The notes under the pieces are model-generated. The model was not told where the DNA came from and made no database searches. It was given only the letters and a program-made list of their open reading frames with translations. DNA of 32,894 nt, from contig JAIRKM010000038.1 of assembly GCA_031260125.1 (NCBI GenBank), positions 1-32,894 of the forward strand, written 5' to 3'. How positions within the stretch are numbered: the stretch's first letter is position 1; every line of letters starts with the position of its first letter. Source of the stretch: Helicobacteraceae bacterium. GTDB taxonomy: Bacteria; Campylobacterota; Campylobacteria; Campylobacterales; SZUA-545. The position numbers and the translations under genes are program-made. Shown here in pieces: positions 16,901 through 25,835 of this stretch.

Positions 16901-17674
16901 TTACAGTTGAAAGTAATCCTGAATGGAATACAAACCGTTCGGCTGCCTAAGCAGCCAGCTTCCCGCCTTAACCGCGCCGGCGGCAAACGTCGTCCTGTTC
17001 GTCGCCACATGAGCGATACGGATAAACTCTCCGTCTCCGTAAAACCCGACCGTATGTTCACCAACCAGATCGCCGCCGCGTAAACTCATCACTCCGATCT
17101 CGCTGCTGCTGCGCTCACCTATCGCGCCGTTACGCCCGCTGACCCGTACGCTGTCAAGATCGGCGTCTCTGGCTTTTGCCGCCGTTGCCGCAAGCGCAAG
17201 CGCCGTACCGCTAGGCGCGTCTTTTTTGAATCGATGGTGCATTTCAAGAATCTCAATGTCGAAATCGGCGAGCGCCTTTGACGCTTCAAATACAAGTTTG
17301 TTGAGTAGCGCGATCCCAAGCGACATATTAGTCGCGTACAGCACGGGCAGTTTTTCGGCGGCGTCTTTGAGCAGATTTTGCTGATGTGGATCGAGTCCCG
17401 TCGTGCCGACTACCAGCGCCTTTGGCTTCACACCTGCGATCGCCGTTTCCAAAAGCGCCTCCGTCCCTTTGGGTGATGAAAAATCAACGACGACCTCCGC
17501 GCTTTCGAGAAACGCGCGGGGATCGTTTGTAACCAGCGTTTCCGGCGGCAGCGACAGATCGATCCCTTTTCTTACCAATACGCTTGAAAGGGTATGCTCA
17601 GCGTTTAACGCCAAATAATCAATAAGCAACCTGCCCATTCGTCCGCCGGCGCCGTAGATGCCAAATCCCGCCAT
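16901..17674 (-). CDS. dapB: 4-hydroxy-tetrahydrodipicolinate reductase
   Basis: 257 aa; NAD(P)H-dependent step in lysine/diaminopimelate synthesis. N-terminal Rossmann motif GIYGAGGRMGRLL, VVDFSSP, VGTTGL, TNMSLGI, and the DapB signature EILEMHHRFKKDAPSGTAL, followed by IGVMSLRGGDLVGEHTV. I chose the ATG at 17674, which shares its A with the trxB stop (TGATG); an in-frame TTG three bases earlier is less likely. Adjacent to purF as in Campylobacter. Confidence 0.95.
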   Translation of the reverse strand: MAGFGIYGAGGRMGRLLIDYLALNAEHTLSSVLVRKGIDLSLPPETLVTNDPRAFLESAEVVVDFSSPKGTEALLETAIAGVKPKALVVGTTGLDPHQQNLLKDAAEKLPVLYATNMSLGIALLNKLVFEASKALADFDIEILEMHHRFKKDAPSGTALALAATAAKARDADLDSVRVSGRNGAIGERSSSEIGVMSLRGGDLVGEHTVGFYGDGEFIRIAHVATNRTTFAAGAVKAGSWLLRQPNGLYSIQDYFQL

Positions 17675-18618
17675 CAAACCGCCCCGCGCTCAAGGTAGGC
17701 GATTGCTTCAAGCGCGGCGACCGCGCCATCGCCCGCCGCGACAACCACCTGCTTTGGCGAATGCGCTCTGATGTCGCCGGCGGCAAAAAGCCCGTCCACG
17801 CTCGTATGCATTCGAATGTCGGTAACCACCTCTCCATTTTTGTCTAAATCGCACAAATACCTGCCATTCTCGTCTCTGAGCGCGTCGGTTTTAGCGCTTC
17901 TGCCCACAAAGACAAATATGCCCGAAACAGCCAGATCGCGCCTCTGGCCATTTTTTGTTTCGATCGTAAGCCCCGTTACGCCGCTTGCCTGATCGCCCAA
18001 GACTTTTATAGGCGCAGCGTTTAAGATCATCTCAACATTTTTGGTCTCTCTGGTTTTTTCCACCGCAAGCGGCGCGGCGCGAAAGCTCTCCCTTCTGTGT
18101 ATAAGGTAAACTTTGTTGCACATACCGGCAAGATAAACCGCCTCTTCCAGCGCCGCGTTGCCGCCGCCGATTACCGCAACGTCTTTTCCCTTGTTAAAGA
18201 AGCCGTCGCAGGTGGCGCAGCCGCTTATGCCGCGCCCAAAAAACTCCTCCTCCCCTTCAAAACCAGCGCGGTTTGGAACGCTGCCTGTGCAAAAGATCAC
18301 ACTCTTGAACTCATAACGCTTGCCGCTTGCGGCGGTTAGCGTAAAGTTACCGTCGGCGCTTTTACTTACCCTGACAATCTCCTCCGTCTCGTGCTTGAGA
18401 CCAAACTTCTGCGCTTGAGGAAGCCAGTTTTGCATCAGTTCCATTCCGCTGATCGCCTGCATCTGACTAGGGTAGTTTTCAATATCGCTTGAGCCTGTAA
18501 TCTGACCTCCCACCATACCGGGCTCAAACATAACGACATCTTTCAGTCCGCCTCTGGAGGCATAAAGACCCGCCGTGAGACCAGCGGGTCCGCCGCCAAC
18601 AATCGCTAAATCCAGCAT
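17674..18618 (-). CDS. trxB: Thioredoxin reductase
   Basis: 314 aa FAD/NADPH flavoprotein that reduces thioredoxin. FAD motif DLAIVGGGPAGLTAGLYA at the N-terminus, redox-active CATC in SGCATCDGFF, NADPH motif VIGGGNAALEEA, and terminal GLFAAGDIR with the ATG-type flavin segment. Full length for the low-molecular-weight class. Overlaps dapB by one base; trxA lies 0.8 kb upstream on the same strand with a Cys-less thioredoxin-fold protein between, suggesting one operon. Confidence 0.96.
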   Translation of the reverse strand: MLDLAIVGGGPAGLTAGLYASRGGLKDVVMFEPGMVGGQITGSSDIENYPSQMQAISGMELMQNWLPQAQKFGLKHETEEIVRVSKSADGNFTLTAASGKRYEFKSVIFCTGSVPNRAGFEGEEEFFGRGISGCATCDGFFNKGKDVAVIGGGNAALEEAVYLAGMCNKVYLIHRRESFRAAPLAVEKTRETKNVEMILNAAPIKVLGDQASGVTGLTIETKNGQRRDLAVSGIFVFVGRSAKTDALRDENGRYLCDLDKNGEVVTDIRMHTSVDGLFAAGDIRAHSPKQVVVAAGDGAVAALEAIAYLERGAV

Positions 18619-18679
18619 AATATAAACCCCTTCTACATCTAAATATTCTAGGAAAAGGAGATCATAACAAACTAAGGTT

Positions 18680-19135
18680 TTATAGCTTTTCCAGCCGCGA
18701 CTCCTGCTTAAAGAGCGTTCCCTTCTCTCTTTTGATCAGCATTACGGAGGGCGAGTGCAAAACGTTAAACCGCCTAATGAGCGGCAACAGCGTGTTTATG
18801 CCGGCTGTGATATAGATGACATTATCCGCCGACTCACTGCGGGTCTGCGCCAGATCGACGACCAGTATCGTTACGCCGCCGCTGTTGTTTATGCGGCTTT
18901 TGAACTCTTCAAAACCGCCTTGAAGAGAGCTGTATAAAAACAAGATGTAGCTCTCCTCCACAGGTTCAAAGACCGTTCCGTCGCCGGTATAAAAGACCAG
19001 TTCGGAGAAATCCACAAAGTGAAAACGCGAAAATTTGTAATTGTAATAGCCATACGCGCCCGCCACCGCAAAAGCGGCGAAAAACGACGAGAACAAAACG
19101 CCCCTAAATCGTTTGAGCGGGCTTGGACAGCGCAA
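18680..19135 (-). CDS. Membrane-anchored thioredoxin-fold protein lacking CxxC
   Basis: 151 aa. A single hydrophobic segment near residues 10-28 (RGVLFSSFFAAFAVAGAYGY) follows a basic start, suggesting an N-in anchored periplasmic protein. The rest reads like a thioredoxin fold: strand YILFLYSS then SLQGGFEEFKSRI where CxxC and its helix would be, strand TILVVDLA, NVIYI, the FNVLHSPSVMLIKREKG cis-proline/beta-hairpin region. Its only Cys is residue 3, so it cannot do dithiol chemistry. It lies between trxA (3 nt upstream) and trxB. Function unknown; fold assignment is inference. Confidence 0.65.
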   Translation of the reverse strand: MRCPSPLKRFRGVLFSSFFAAFAVAGAYGYYNYKFSRFHFVDFSELVFYTGDGTVFEPVEESYILFLYSSLQGGFEEFKSRINNSGGVTILVVDLAQTRSESADNVIYITAGINTLLPLIRRFNVLHSPSVMLIKREKGTLFKQESRLEKL

Positions 19136-19137
19136 TC

Positions 19138-19455
19138 TTACAAAAGACCCTGCAATTTATCTTCAAAGGCGGTTTTTGCGTTGACACCGATAAGCATATC
19201 TTTCTGTTCGCCATCTTTAAAAAACAGAATTGTCGGAACGGTGCGGATGCCAAATCGGGCAGCTAGGTCGGGATTTTCATCCACATTTACCTTGCATACC
19301 TTTACATTATCGGCGCAATCCTCAGCCAGACTGTCAATAATTGGGGCAAGCATGCGGCACGGACCGCACCACGGAGCCCAGAAATCCACCAGAGATATGC
19401 CATTTTCAATAGCTTGATCAAAGCCTTCGGTGGCAAGTTCAAGTGCGTTGGACAT
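19138..19455 (-). CDS. trxA: Thioredoxin
   Basis: 105 aa cytoplasmic thioredoxin with active site FWAPWCGPCRMLAP, VCKVNVDENPDLAARFGI, cis-Pro in RTVPTILFF and a normal C-terminus. The start is the ATG at 19455 because GGAGGAAA lies 4 nt upstream; an upstream in-frame ATG would add 11 unsupported residues. Substrate of TrxB encoded downstream on the same strand. A clear -10 box lies 38 nt upstream. Confidence 0.97.
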   Translation of the reverse strand: MSNALELATEGFDQAIENGISLVDFWAPWCGPCRMLAPIIDSLAEDCADNVKVCKVNVDENPDLAARFGIRTVPTILFFKDGEQKDMLIGVNAKTAFEDKLQGLL

Positions 19456-19493
19456 AATATTTCCTCCATTCATAAAAGTTTTATTCACGGGTA

Positions 19494-19499
19494 ATTATA
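19494..19499 (-). promoter_or_regulatory. trxA promoter -10 box (TATAAT)
   Basis: A perfect TATAAT on the minus strand, about 38 nt before the trxA start, followed by a strong ribosome site GGAGGAAA at 19467-19460. It should drive trxA and probably the trxA-Trx-like-trxB-dapB-purF-yhcC run, whose gaps are all under 65 nt. Confidence 0.6.
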
Positions 19500-19556
19500 C
19501 TATTGCGCTCTTAAACGCATAGCGGTTCAAAAGAACAGAGTGGTAGAATCTGCGCC

Positions 19557-21092
19557 ATGAAAATAAACAGCCTATCAACCATCGAATCTCTCTTGTTCAA
19601 GCGGTTTGCCAATGACAAAATCAAAGCGGTCAACGGCATCTTACCTGGTATGATCTCCAGCCTTCAGCGGGCTACTGATCGTATTGCGGAGTCCAAGCGC
19701 AACTTTGAGATGATCACGGTTGTCGGCGGTTATGACGCGGACAGCGTAATCGGCTGCGCGATCCTCTGCTCAGCTCTTGAGGCTTCCAATATTGCTCATC
19801 GCACTGTCTTTTCGGATCGCCTTAGCGGTTATGGCATCACCGCGCCTATCGTTGATGCCGTGGAGGGCGGCGTTGTGATTACGGTTGCGAACGGCACAAA
19901 CGCGCTGGAAGCGGCAAAAAAGGCGCGCGATCGCGGCTTGACGCTGATCATCACCGACAATCAGCCGCTTCGCGGAGATGAGCTGCCGCCCGCGTTTGCG
20001 ATCGTCAATCCGGAGCTTCAGGAAGGATGCGAGCTTAAAGGGATATCCGGCGCGAGCGTTGCGTGGCTGTTGGCATCGGCTCTGCGCAGAGGCGTCGATT
20101 CGCAAAATGATTTGGATTTGCTGTCTATAGCGACACTCTCGTCGGTTGCCGATCTTTCAGGCGCAAACAGGGTGCTGGCGCGCTCCGGTTTGGGAGCGCT
20201 CAACAACTCCAAGAGAGCGTGCGTTGAGGCTTTGCGGTACAGCTTGGATGTAAAAAGTTTCAGCTACGGCGATCTCACCGAACGGATCACGCCGATCATC
20301 AACGCGGCTGGAAGAGTCGCTACGGCGAAGGCAGCGTTTGACTTTCTGCGCTCCAACACAATAGAGCAGGCGCTCGATCGCTATATTCAACTAGACGCGT
20401 TTGCGCGAGAGCGCAAGGCGGTCGATGATAAGCGGTATGAAAAAGCGCTGACGGAAATAGATAACTCTCACAGCGCGATCGTTCTAAGCGGCGATTGGCA
20501 CGAAGAGATTAGCGGCAGTGTCGCGTCAAAACTGGCGCGGCGTTTTAGAAAACCGGTAGTTCTCATATCCTCCGCCAGCGGCGTCGGCAAGGCGCAGCTT
20601 GACGGGCATGGAGGCGATCTGCGCGCGTTTCTTGGCGAGTGTGGAGAGGAGCTTGTTGAGTATGACGGAGGCAAAACGGCGTCCACTCTGAAAGTACGTA
20701 GCGATCAGATAAAACATTTTGAGGAAAATTTTTCAAAAGCCGTTTCAAAATATGCGCTAGATGAGCCGGATGGGTATTTAGGAGAGCTTGATTTGAAGCT
20801 GATAACACCCGAACTAAAAGAGTTTATTGAGAGGTTTGAACCCTTTGCCGACAACAATCCGGAGCCGGTCTTCTACGCCGAAGATATTCAGGTGCGCGGC
20901 AGCCGTTTTGAAGAGGACGAGGAAGCGGGACGGCTGGAGTTTATCTTTCCAAACGGCATAGAAGCAGAATACTGTAACCCTCCAAAAAAGGATTACAAGG
21001 AACATATAAGTTTCTATTATACGCTCAAATTTTATGAAGACGATGGGGAGAAAAAAGTCCTGTTGAATATATTGAAGATCAAAGAGTTTTAG
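19557..21092 (+). CDS. RecJ/DHH-family protein with degraded catalytic motifs
   Basis: 511 aa with full RecJ architecture: DHH domain, DHHA1 domain, then an OB-like C-terminus with FEPFADNNPEPVF, the RecJ EPFGxGNPEP segment. Key metal ligands are partly lost. Asp60-Ala-Asp62 and Asp199 (SSVADL) remain, but the VDxG motif reads VANG (Ala111) and the DHH motif reads Asp134-Asn135-Gln136. In DHHA1 the usual GRS and GGHxxAAG signatures are also replaced (SASGVGKAQ, YDGGKTAST). It may be an inactive, DNA-binding RecJ paralogue or a diverged nuclease. The reading frame is intact and long, so it is not a simple pseudogene. A TAGAAT box lies 8 nt before the ATG and no Shine-Dalgarno site is visible. 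Confidence 0.82.
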   Translation: MKINSLSTIESLLFKRFANDKIKAVNGILPGMISSLQRATDRIAESKRNFEMITVVGGYDADSVIGCAILCSALEASNIAHRTVFSDRLSGYGITAPIVDAVEGGVVITVANGTNALEAAKKARDRGLTLIITDNQPLRGDELPPAFAIVNPELQEGCELKGISGASVAWLLASALRRGVDSQNDLDLLSIATLSSVADLSGANRVLARSGLGALNNSKRACVEALRYSLDVKSFSYGDLTERITPIINAAGRVATAKAAFDFLRSNTIEQALDRYIQLDAFARERKAVDDKRYEKALTEIDNSHSAIVLSGDWHEEISGSVASKLARRFRKPVVLISSASGVGKAQLDGHGGDLRAFLGECGEELVEYDGGKTASTLKVRSDQIKHFEENFSKAVSKYALDEPDGYLGELDLKLITPELKEFIERFEPFADNNPEPVFYAEDIQVRGSRFEEDEEAGRLEFIFPNGIEAEYCNPPKKDYKEHISFYYTLKFYEDDGEKKVLLNILKIKEF

Positions 21093-21096
21093 AGGT

Positions 21097-21696
21097 TTAT
21101 TTATATACGAAATATGTCGTATCACGCTGAAGATATTCAGTACTGAATTTAACCTCTTTTGGCTCCATCATATAGAGCGTCCGCATGACGCTGTTGTGAT
21201 CGATGCTGAAAAATTGGCTTTCCTTAGGCGTGGGAGCGTAAAGATTAAATACCCACGCTTTCGTGGCGATCCTAAATGCTGCCTTATTCATCTCGTCAAA
21301 AAATAGCCGCGAACCAAACGCGAAAACACCGCTGGCAAACACATAGTCATACTGTGTCGTGATCGGAATTGTCAATATATTTCTAGCATCAAATGAAGCG
21401 CTGAGAAATCTTTTTTTAGCAACCGTGATAAATTCTTCTACTATATCAATTCCAAAATAATTAACTGAGATTCCCTTATCTTGCAGGTAACCATAAAAAT
21501 CACCGAACGCGCAGCCTATATCCAACACTTTAGCTCCGTCTAAATCGGCGGTTTTGAAGAACTCATTAAAACGAATTTTCTGCGTCGCATAACTGTTCCA
21601 ATGGATCGATTTATAGCTAACTCCGAAACGGCGGTAGAGCGCTCTATATATTTCTTGCTGTTTTTTGATGCTTCGGTTGATCAGTATATTTCTCAT
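21097..21696 (-). CDS. Class I SAM-dependent methyltransferase
   Basis: 199 aa. Motif I is VLDIGCAFGDFYGYL (about residues 57-71), followed by FGIDIVEEFITVA (motif II acidic residue) and YDYVFASGVFAFG (post-III region). The N-terminal helix has an arginine-rich RALYRRFG segment. Substrate unknown; the SIHWNSYATQKIRF entry resembles small-molecule methyltransferases of Campylobacterota. The ATG directly abuts the purU stop codon, making it the last gene of the leuD-to-purU operon. Convergent with the RecJ-like gene, 4 nt between stops. Confidence 0.82.
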   Translation of the reverse strand: MRNILINRSIKKQQEIYRALYRRFGVSYKSIHWNSYATQKIRFNEFFKTADLDGAKVLDIGCAFGDFYGYLQDKGISVNYFGIDIVEEFITVAKKRFLSASFDARNILTIPITTQYDYVFASGVFAFGSRLFFDEMNKAAFRIATKAWVFNLYAPTPKESQFFSIDHNSVMRTLYMMEPKEVKFSTEYLQRDTTYFVYK

Positions 21697-22533
21697 CTAT
21701 TCAAAAATAATCGTCTTATTGTGGAAGATAAACACTCGATCATCAAAGACCAAACGAAGCGCTCTAGCCAGCGTCTGTTTTTCAACATCCCTGCCCGCCT
21801 GCGCCATATCCTGCGCGCTGTACGTATGATTAACATTTAGAACGCTCTGCGCAATAATAGGACCTTCGTCCAGATTGTTATTGACAAAATGAGCGGTTGC
21901 GCCAATGATCTTTACTCCGCGATCATACGCCTGTTTGTATGGGTTTGCGCCGATAAACGCAGGTAGGAACGAGTGATGAATATTTATAACACGTTCCTTA
22001 TAAATCTCGACGAATTGTGGAGTCAAAATTCGCATATATTTCGCAAGTACGATGTATTCTGGATTAAGAGGAACAATAATAGAAAGAAGCCTCTCTTCGT
22101 GTTCTTCTCGTGAAAGGCTCTCATGCGGGACAAAATGGAATTCAACGCCAAAGGATTCGCTCAACGATCGAAGGGAATTATAATTGCTAATCACGGCACA
22201 TATATCAAAATCTAGCTCGGAATACTTGTATCTTAGCAGTAAATCTCCAAGGCAGTGATGTTCCTTGGTTGCTAGGATAACCACACGCTTTTTATGTTTT
22301 TTGATCAACTTTATCTGATGATCCGGCAGCAGCACCTCGCGCAGATCGTTAAAAAGAGAATCGGTCGGTTCTCCGCCGATGTCGGTTCGCATAAAAAAGC
22401 GGTTAAATTGCGTTTCCACAAACTCGTTATTTATCTCAATATTTAGATTGTGCCTAAACAGTACACCGCTTATCTGATGGATCAATCCCTTCTTGTCTTC
22501 TGTCGCGATCAACAGCCTGTATCTATTTTCCAT
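21697..22533 (-). CDS. purU: Formyltetrahydrofolate deformylase
   Basis: 278 aa. N-terminal ACT domain (YRLLIATEDKKGLIHQISGVL) followed by a formyltransferase-fold domain with the catalytic triad Asn-His-Asp recognisable in INIHHSFLPAFIGANPY, IIGATAHFV and NNLDEGPIIAQ. It hydrolyses 10-formyl-THF to THF and formate, balancing one-carbon pools. Overlaps cca by 11 nt. The ciaD-like - cca - purU order is that of Campylobacter jejuni Cj0788-Cj0790 as I recall it. Confidence 0.94.
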   Translation of the reverse strand: MENRYRLLIATEDKKGLIHQISGVLFRHNLNIEINNEFVETQFNRFFMRTDIGGEPTDSLFNDLREVLLPDHQIKLIKKHKKRVVILATKEHHCLGDLLLRYKYSELDFDICAVISNYNSLRSLSESFGVEFHFVPHESLSREEHEERLLSIIVPLNPEYIVLAKYMRILTPQFVEIYKERVINIHHSFLPAFIGANPYKQAYDRGVKIIGATAHFVNNNLDEGPIIAQSVLNVNHTYSAQDMAQAGRDVEKQTLARALRLVFDDRVFIFHNKTIIFE

Positions 22534-23596
22534 ACTCCCTAACCTTGCGCAGAATTCTCTTTTTAAGCTCCGTACCTAGTTCCTTACCTTCCTTGTAACC
22601 TTCATTAAACAGATCCGTCGCGTGTACACACGGATCAAACTTATTTTCAAATATATTCAGCTCTTTCGCGCGCTCTTGGAGTCTTAAAATATATGTTCCT
22701 CCCCACTCGCATAGCGGCATAACAAGAGCGGTGCGGATCAAAAAGCGATCGCTGACTCGTTTAGGAATAAGCGGCATAGAGACAATCTTTCTTTCTACTT
22801 TTTTTGGTACGAAAAAACAGCTTGGCGCTATGCCGTACAGAGCGCGGAAAGCATACAAATTGATATATCCGCTTGGAAGCCTTTTTAGCGCCCTTAACAA
22901 AGATAGTTTTACCTCTCTTATACCGAGTATCTTTTCAGCAATCCAAAGCGTGAACATATAAAATACCCCTCTTACTCTATGATCGGAATGAAACATTATA
23001 TTAAATTCCGCCGCGATTCGCTCCTGCGAAAGATCGCTCAGCGGTATTGATCTGCATAAAGCAGCGGTTTCTTCGGCTATTTTAAACCCTAACTGTGAAG
23101 AAAACCGCATGGCTCTCAGCACCCTTAGGCTGTCTTCCTTAAAGCGATCTTGATCTATATGCCTGATCGTCTTTAACTCTATGTCTCTTATGCCGTTGTT
23201 AAAATCGAGACATTCGCCTGAAAATATGTTGATCATAATGGAGTTTATCGTAAAATCTCTCCGTTTGGATGCCGCTTCGGGAACATTGCACCATCTTACT
23301 TCAAAAGCTTTATGCCCTATTCCGCTTTTACTCTCTTCGCGAGGCAGAGAGATATCGAAATTGCCTAGCTTATACACAAAGTAGCTCTTTCCAACACCCG
23401 CCGCGCCGATACTCTGCATAAGCGCCGCAAACCTATCCGGCTCAACATCAAAAACCTCAATGTCTATATCACAGAATTCTCTCTTTAAGATAAAATCTCT
23501 AACCGCTCCGCCCACAAAAAATGCCCTGTTTGTCCTCCCCTTCAACACCTCAAGGATTTTTTTATAATCATCCTGAAAACGCGCCGATATAATCAC
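22523..23596 (-). CDS. cca: CCA-adding tRNA nucleotidyltransferase (class II)
   Basis: 357 aa. N-terminal nucleotidyltransferase domain with FVGGAVRDFIL, metal-binding DIDIEVF, and RRDFTINSIMINIFSGECLDFNNG, then RHIDQDRFKEDSLRVLRAMRFSSQLGF. The helical C-terminal half is shorter than in E. coli and has no HD domain. It repairs or completes tRNA 3' CCA ends; a poly(A) polymerase role cannot be fully excluded for this superfamily. The GTG start overlaps the ciaD-like stop (GTGA). Confidence 0.9.
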   Translation of the reverse strand: MIISARFQDDYKKILEVLKGRTNRAFFVGGAVRDFILKREFCDIDIEVFDVEPDRFAALMQSIGAAGVGKSYFVYKLGNFDISLPREESKSGIGHKAFEVRWCNVPEAASKRRDFTINSIMINIFSGECLDFNNGIRDIELKTIRHIDQDRFKEDSLRVLRAMRFSSQLGFKIAEETAALCRSIPLSDLSQERIAAEFNIMFHSDHRVRGVFYMFTLWIAEKILGIREVKLSLLRALKRLPSGYINLYAFRALYGIAPSCFFVPKKVERKIVSMPLIPKRVSDRFLIRTALVMPLCEWGGTYILRLQERAKELNIFENKFDPCVHATDLFNEGYKEGKELGTELKKRILRKVREYGK

Positions 23597-23925
23597 GTGT
23601 TTTTTTGCGCTTCTAACCGCTGTTCAATCAGCGATAGCAAATACTCCAGAAAGTTAAGAATCAAATCAACTTTCGCTTCGATCGCCTTATTGTTAGGCGA
23701 TTGCAGCCCTTCAAACAAAACCAGCGTCCGCTCATGCATATCGTTCAAAAATTCAGTCTCGCTACAGAGAGCCGGCTGCTGTCCGTCCTCCTCCATCAGA
23801 AGCGCACGAGGCGGAACGCTTTCAAGCTGCCCTTCATATATTTCCGGAACAAGATCGTCAATTTTTTCAACCTTCTGTGCTTCTATGTCGGCAAGAGCCG
23901 ACAGTACCATATCTTTTAAATCCAC
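23593..23925 (-). CDS. CiaD-like domain protein
   Basis: 110 aa, acidic, no signal peptide. The C-terminal half FLNDMHERTLVLFEGLQ...AKVDLILNFLEYLLSLIEQRLE is the recognisable part of the CiaD-like family, and the position directly upstream of cca and purU equals that of Campylobacter ciaD (Cj0788). In C. jejuni CiaD is a secreted effector with a MAP-kinase docking motif; no basic docking cluster is evident here, so the ancestral role is more likely housekeeping. GTG start with AAAGGG 6 nt upstream, overlapping the previous stop region. Assignment rests on memory of the family plus synteny. Confidence 0.68.
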   Translation of the reverse strand: MDLKDMVLSALADIEAQKVEKIDDLVPEIYEGQLESVPPRALLMEEDGQQPALCSETEFLNDMHERTLVLFEGLQSPNNKAIEAKVDLILNFLEYLLSLIEQRLEAQKNT

Positions 23926-23928
23926 GCC

Positions 23929-24192
23929 TCACCCTTTGTCAAAAGCGAGCCACCGCTCAAATTCAGCGAACTCCTCTGGGGAGTCCATATTGATGAAAAA
24001 ATCGCGCATCTGACTGTTTACGCCCTCAAAACTCCGCTTTTCGCGGCTGAGTCTCTTGATTGCGATCAGCGCATCAACATTGCCAGCGTCCTCCTTGAGA
24101 ATCTCGCGGTATATTTCGATCGCCTCCTCCTTCAACCCCTGTAGCTCGTAGATTGACGCTAGAGTCAGCGTTCTAATGCTCATCGTTTCCAT
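23929..24192 (-). CDS. Small TPR-like protein
   Basis: 87 aa. Residues 6-45 ([37 protein letters not shown]) are a clear TPR-type helix pair. The rest ([27 protein letters not shown]) is helical and acidic. Likely a conserved cytoplasmic scaffold in this phylum. It overlaps leuB by about 20 nt. The start is uncertain: a second in-frame ATG at 24183 would shorten the overlap. Its stop overlaps the ribosome-binding site of the CiaD-like gene. Confidence 0.7.
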   Translation of the reverse strand: METMSIRTLTLASIYELQGLKEEAIEIYREILKEDAGNVDALIAIKRLSREKRSFEGVNSQMRDFFINMDSPEEFAEFERWLAFDKG

Positions 24193-25252
24193 CGCAAATT
24201 AGACGGCGCACCGCTTCGCCCATCTCCTCCGTTGTGCATGGCTTGATCGCGCCATACCGTGCGATGTCCGGCGTGCGGTAGCCGCGTTCAAGCGCCCCGA
24301 TTACCGCGTCCTCTATCCTTTTTGCCGCCGCCGTTTCACCTAGTGATTCGGCAAGCATTGCGGCGCTTAAAATTGTCGCCAGCGGATTGGCTGTGCCTTG
24401 CCCCGCCATATCTGGAGCGCTGCCGTGTATCGGCTCAAAGATTCCCCCCTTTTCACCCCGTGAGGAGCTAGGCAGCAACCCTATAGACCCGCCGATTACG
24501 CTCGCCTCGTCGCTTAAAATATCGCCAAAGAGGTTGCCAGTTACGATCACGTCAAAGCCGCGCGGATTGGTTACAAGCTGCATAGCGGCGTTGTCCACAT
24601 ACATATTGGTCAGTTCCACATCGGGAAACCCCTCACCTACGCGCCGCACCGTTTCGCGCCAAAGCTGGCTTACCTCAAGGACGTTCGCTTTATCGACGGA
24701 GCATAGTTTTTTGCGCCTCTTTTGCGCCGCCTTAAACGCGGCTAACGCGATACGCTCCACCTCCCATTCGCTGTATACCATCGTATTAAACGCCCTGTTG
24801 CCGTCCCTGCCCTTTGGCTCGCCGAAGTAAATGCCGCCGACTAGCTCGCGCACCACCAGCAGATCGACGCCTCTGACCGCTTCGGGGCGCAACGCGCTCG
24901 CCTCGACAAGCGGATCGTAAACCTTAACGGGGCGGAAATTGGCAAAAACGTCCAGCCCCTTGCGCAAAGCCAGCAGACCGCTTTCCGGACGCAGTTGCCT
25001 TGGCAGAGCATCCCATTTGCTCCCTCCGATCGCCCCGAACAAAACCGCGTCCGCCTCCTTCGCCCCATTGAGCGTCATTTCTGGCAGCGGTACGCCAAAA
25101 GCATCTATCGCCGCGCCGCCCATCAGAAATTCGTTGTATTCCAAACGGAAATTCTCCATCTCCGCGGCGGCGTCAAGGCACTTCCTCGCCTCTTTTACGA
25201 TCTCTGGACCAATCCCGTCGCCGCCTATTACGGCGATTTTGTAGCTTCTCAC
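24173..25252 (-). CDS. leuB: 3-isopropylmalate dehydrogenase
   Basis: 359 aa; NAD-dependent oxidative decarboxylation in leucine synthesis. Motifs: [16 protein letters not shown] at the start, [90 protein letters not shown], and [14 protein letters not shown]. The start is GTG at 25252, overlapping the leuD stop by 2 nt; further upstream the frame is only antisense-like basic sequence running inside leuD. Confidence 0.96.
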   Translation of the reverse strand: MRSYKIAVIGGDGIGPEIVKEARKCLDAAAEMENFRLEYNEFLMGGAAIDAFGVPLPEMTLNGAKEADAVLFGAIGGSKWDALPRQLRPESGLLALRKGLDVFANFRPVKVYDPLVEASALRPEAVRGVDLLVVRELVGGIYFGEPKGRDGNRAFNTMVYSEWEVERIALAAFKAAQKRRKKLCSVDKANVLEVSQLWRETVRRVGEGFPDVELTNMYVDNAAMQLVTNPRGFDVIVTGNLFGDILSDEASVIGGSIGLLPSSSRGEKGGIFEPIHGSAPDMAGQGTANPLATILSAAMLAESLGETAAAKRIEDAVIGALERGYRTPDIARYGAIKPCTTEEMGEAVRRLICDGNDEH

Positions 25253-25737
25253 AGACGCATCTCTTTTTTCGCGTACTCCATCAAACCGCCAGCGGCTAGA
25301 AGCTCCCGCATAAACGGCGGGATCGTCTTGAAACGATACTCTTCCTTTTTGGCGGAGTTTACGATAACGCCGCTCTCCTCGTCTATCTCGATCAGATCGC
25401 CCTCGCCTATTCTGCCGGTGTCCGCGCACTCGTATATGAGCAATCCGGTGTTGAACGCGTTGCGGTAAAAAATACGCGCGAAACTTTCCGCGATCACCGC
25501 CGCAATGCCAAATGCCCTGATCGCGACGGGCGCATGCTCACGGCTGGAGCCGCAGCCGAAATTACTGCCGGCGACGATAATATCGCCCTTTTGCGCCTTT
25601 GAAATAAAATTTGGATCGGCGTCCTCAAAAATATGCTTCTTCAACTCGTTCGGATCGCCGCTGCTTAGATATCGCGCGGCAATAATAAGATCGGTGTCTA
25701 TATTGTCGCCAAACCGCCAAACTTTTCCTTGTATCAT
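25249..25737 (-). CDS. leuD: 3-isopropylmalate dehydratase small subunit
   Basis: 162 aa, the short archaeal/epsilon type. [21 protein letters not shown] at the N-terminus and [21 protein letters not shown] in the middle are the swivelling-domain signature of the LeuD/HacB group. It partners LeuC, which is not in this window. AAAGGA precedes the ATG. First gene of a long coupled run to the methyltransferase at 21.1 kb. Confidence 0.95.
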   Translation of the reverse strand: MIQGKVWRFGDNIDTDLIIAARYLSSGDPNELKKHIFEDADPNFISKAQKGDIIVAGSNFGCGSSREHAPVAIRAFGIAAVIAESFARIFYRNAFNTGLLIYECADTGRIGEGDLIEIDEESGVIVNSAKKEEYRFKTIPPFMRELLAAGGLMEYAKKEMRL

Positions 25738-25835
25738 AGATTCCTTTCTTTTGGAAATAAATTATAGCCAACAATAAACAAACGCGATCGGCTAAGCTGG
25801 CGTGCAGGGAAGCGTTAAGATATTAAACTACGCGC

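Noticed and set aside
25253-25429. 59-residue N-terminal extension of leuB
   Set aside because: Lies wholly inside leuD and is an Arg-rich non-family sequence. The GTG at 25252 gives the normal LeuB start.
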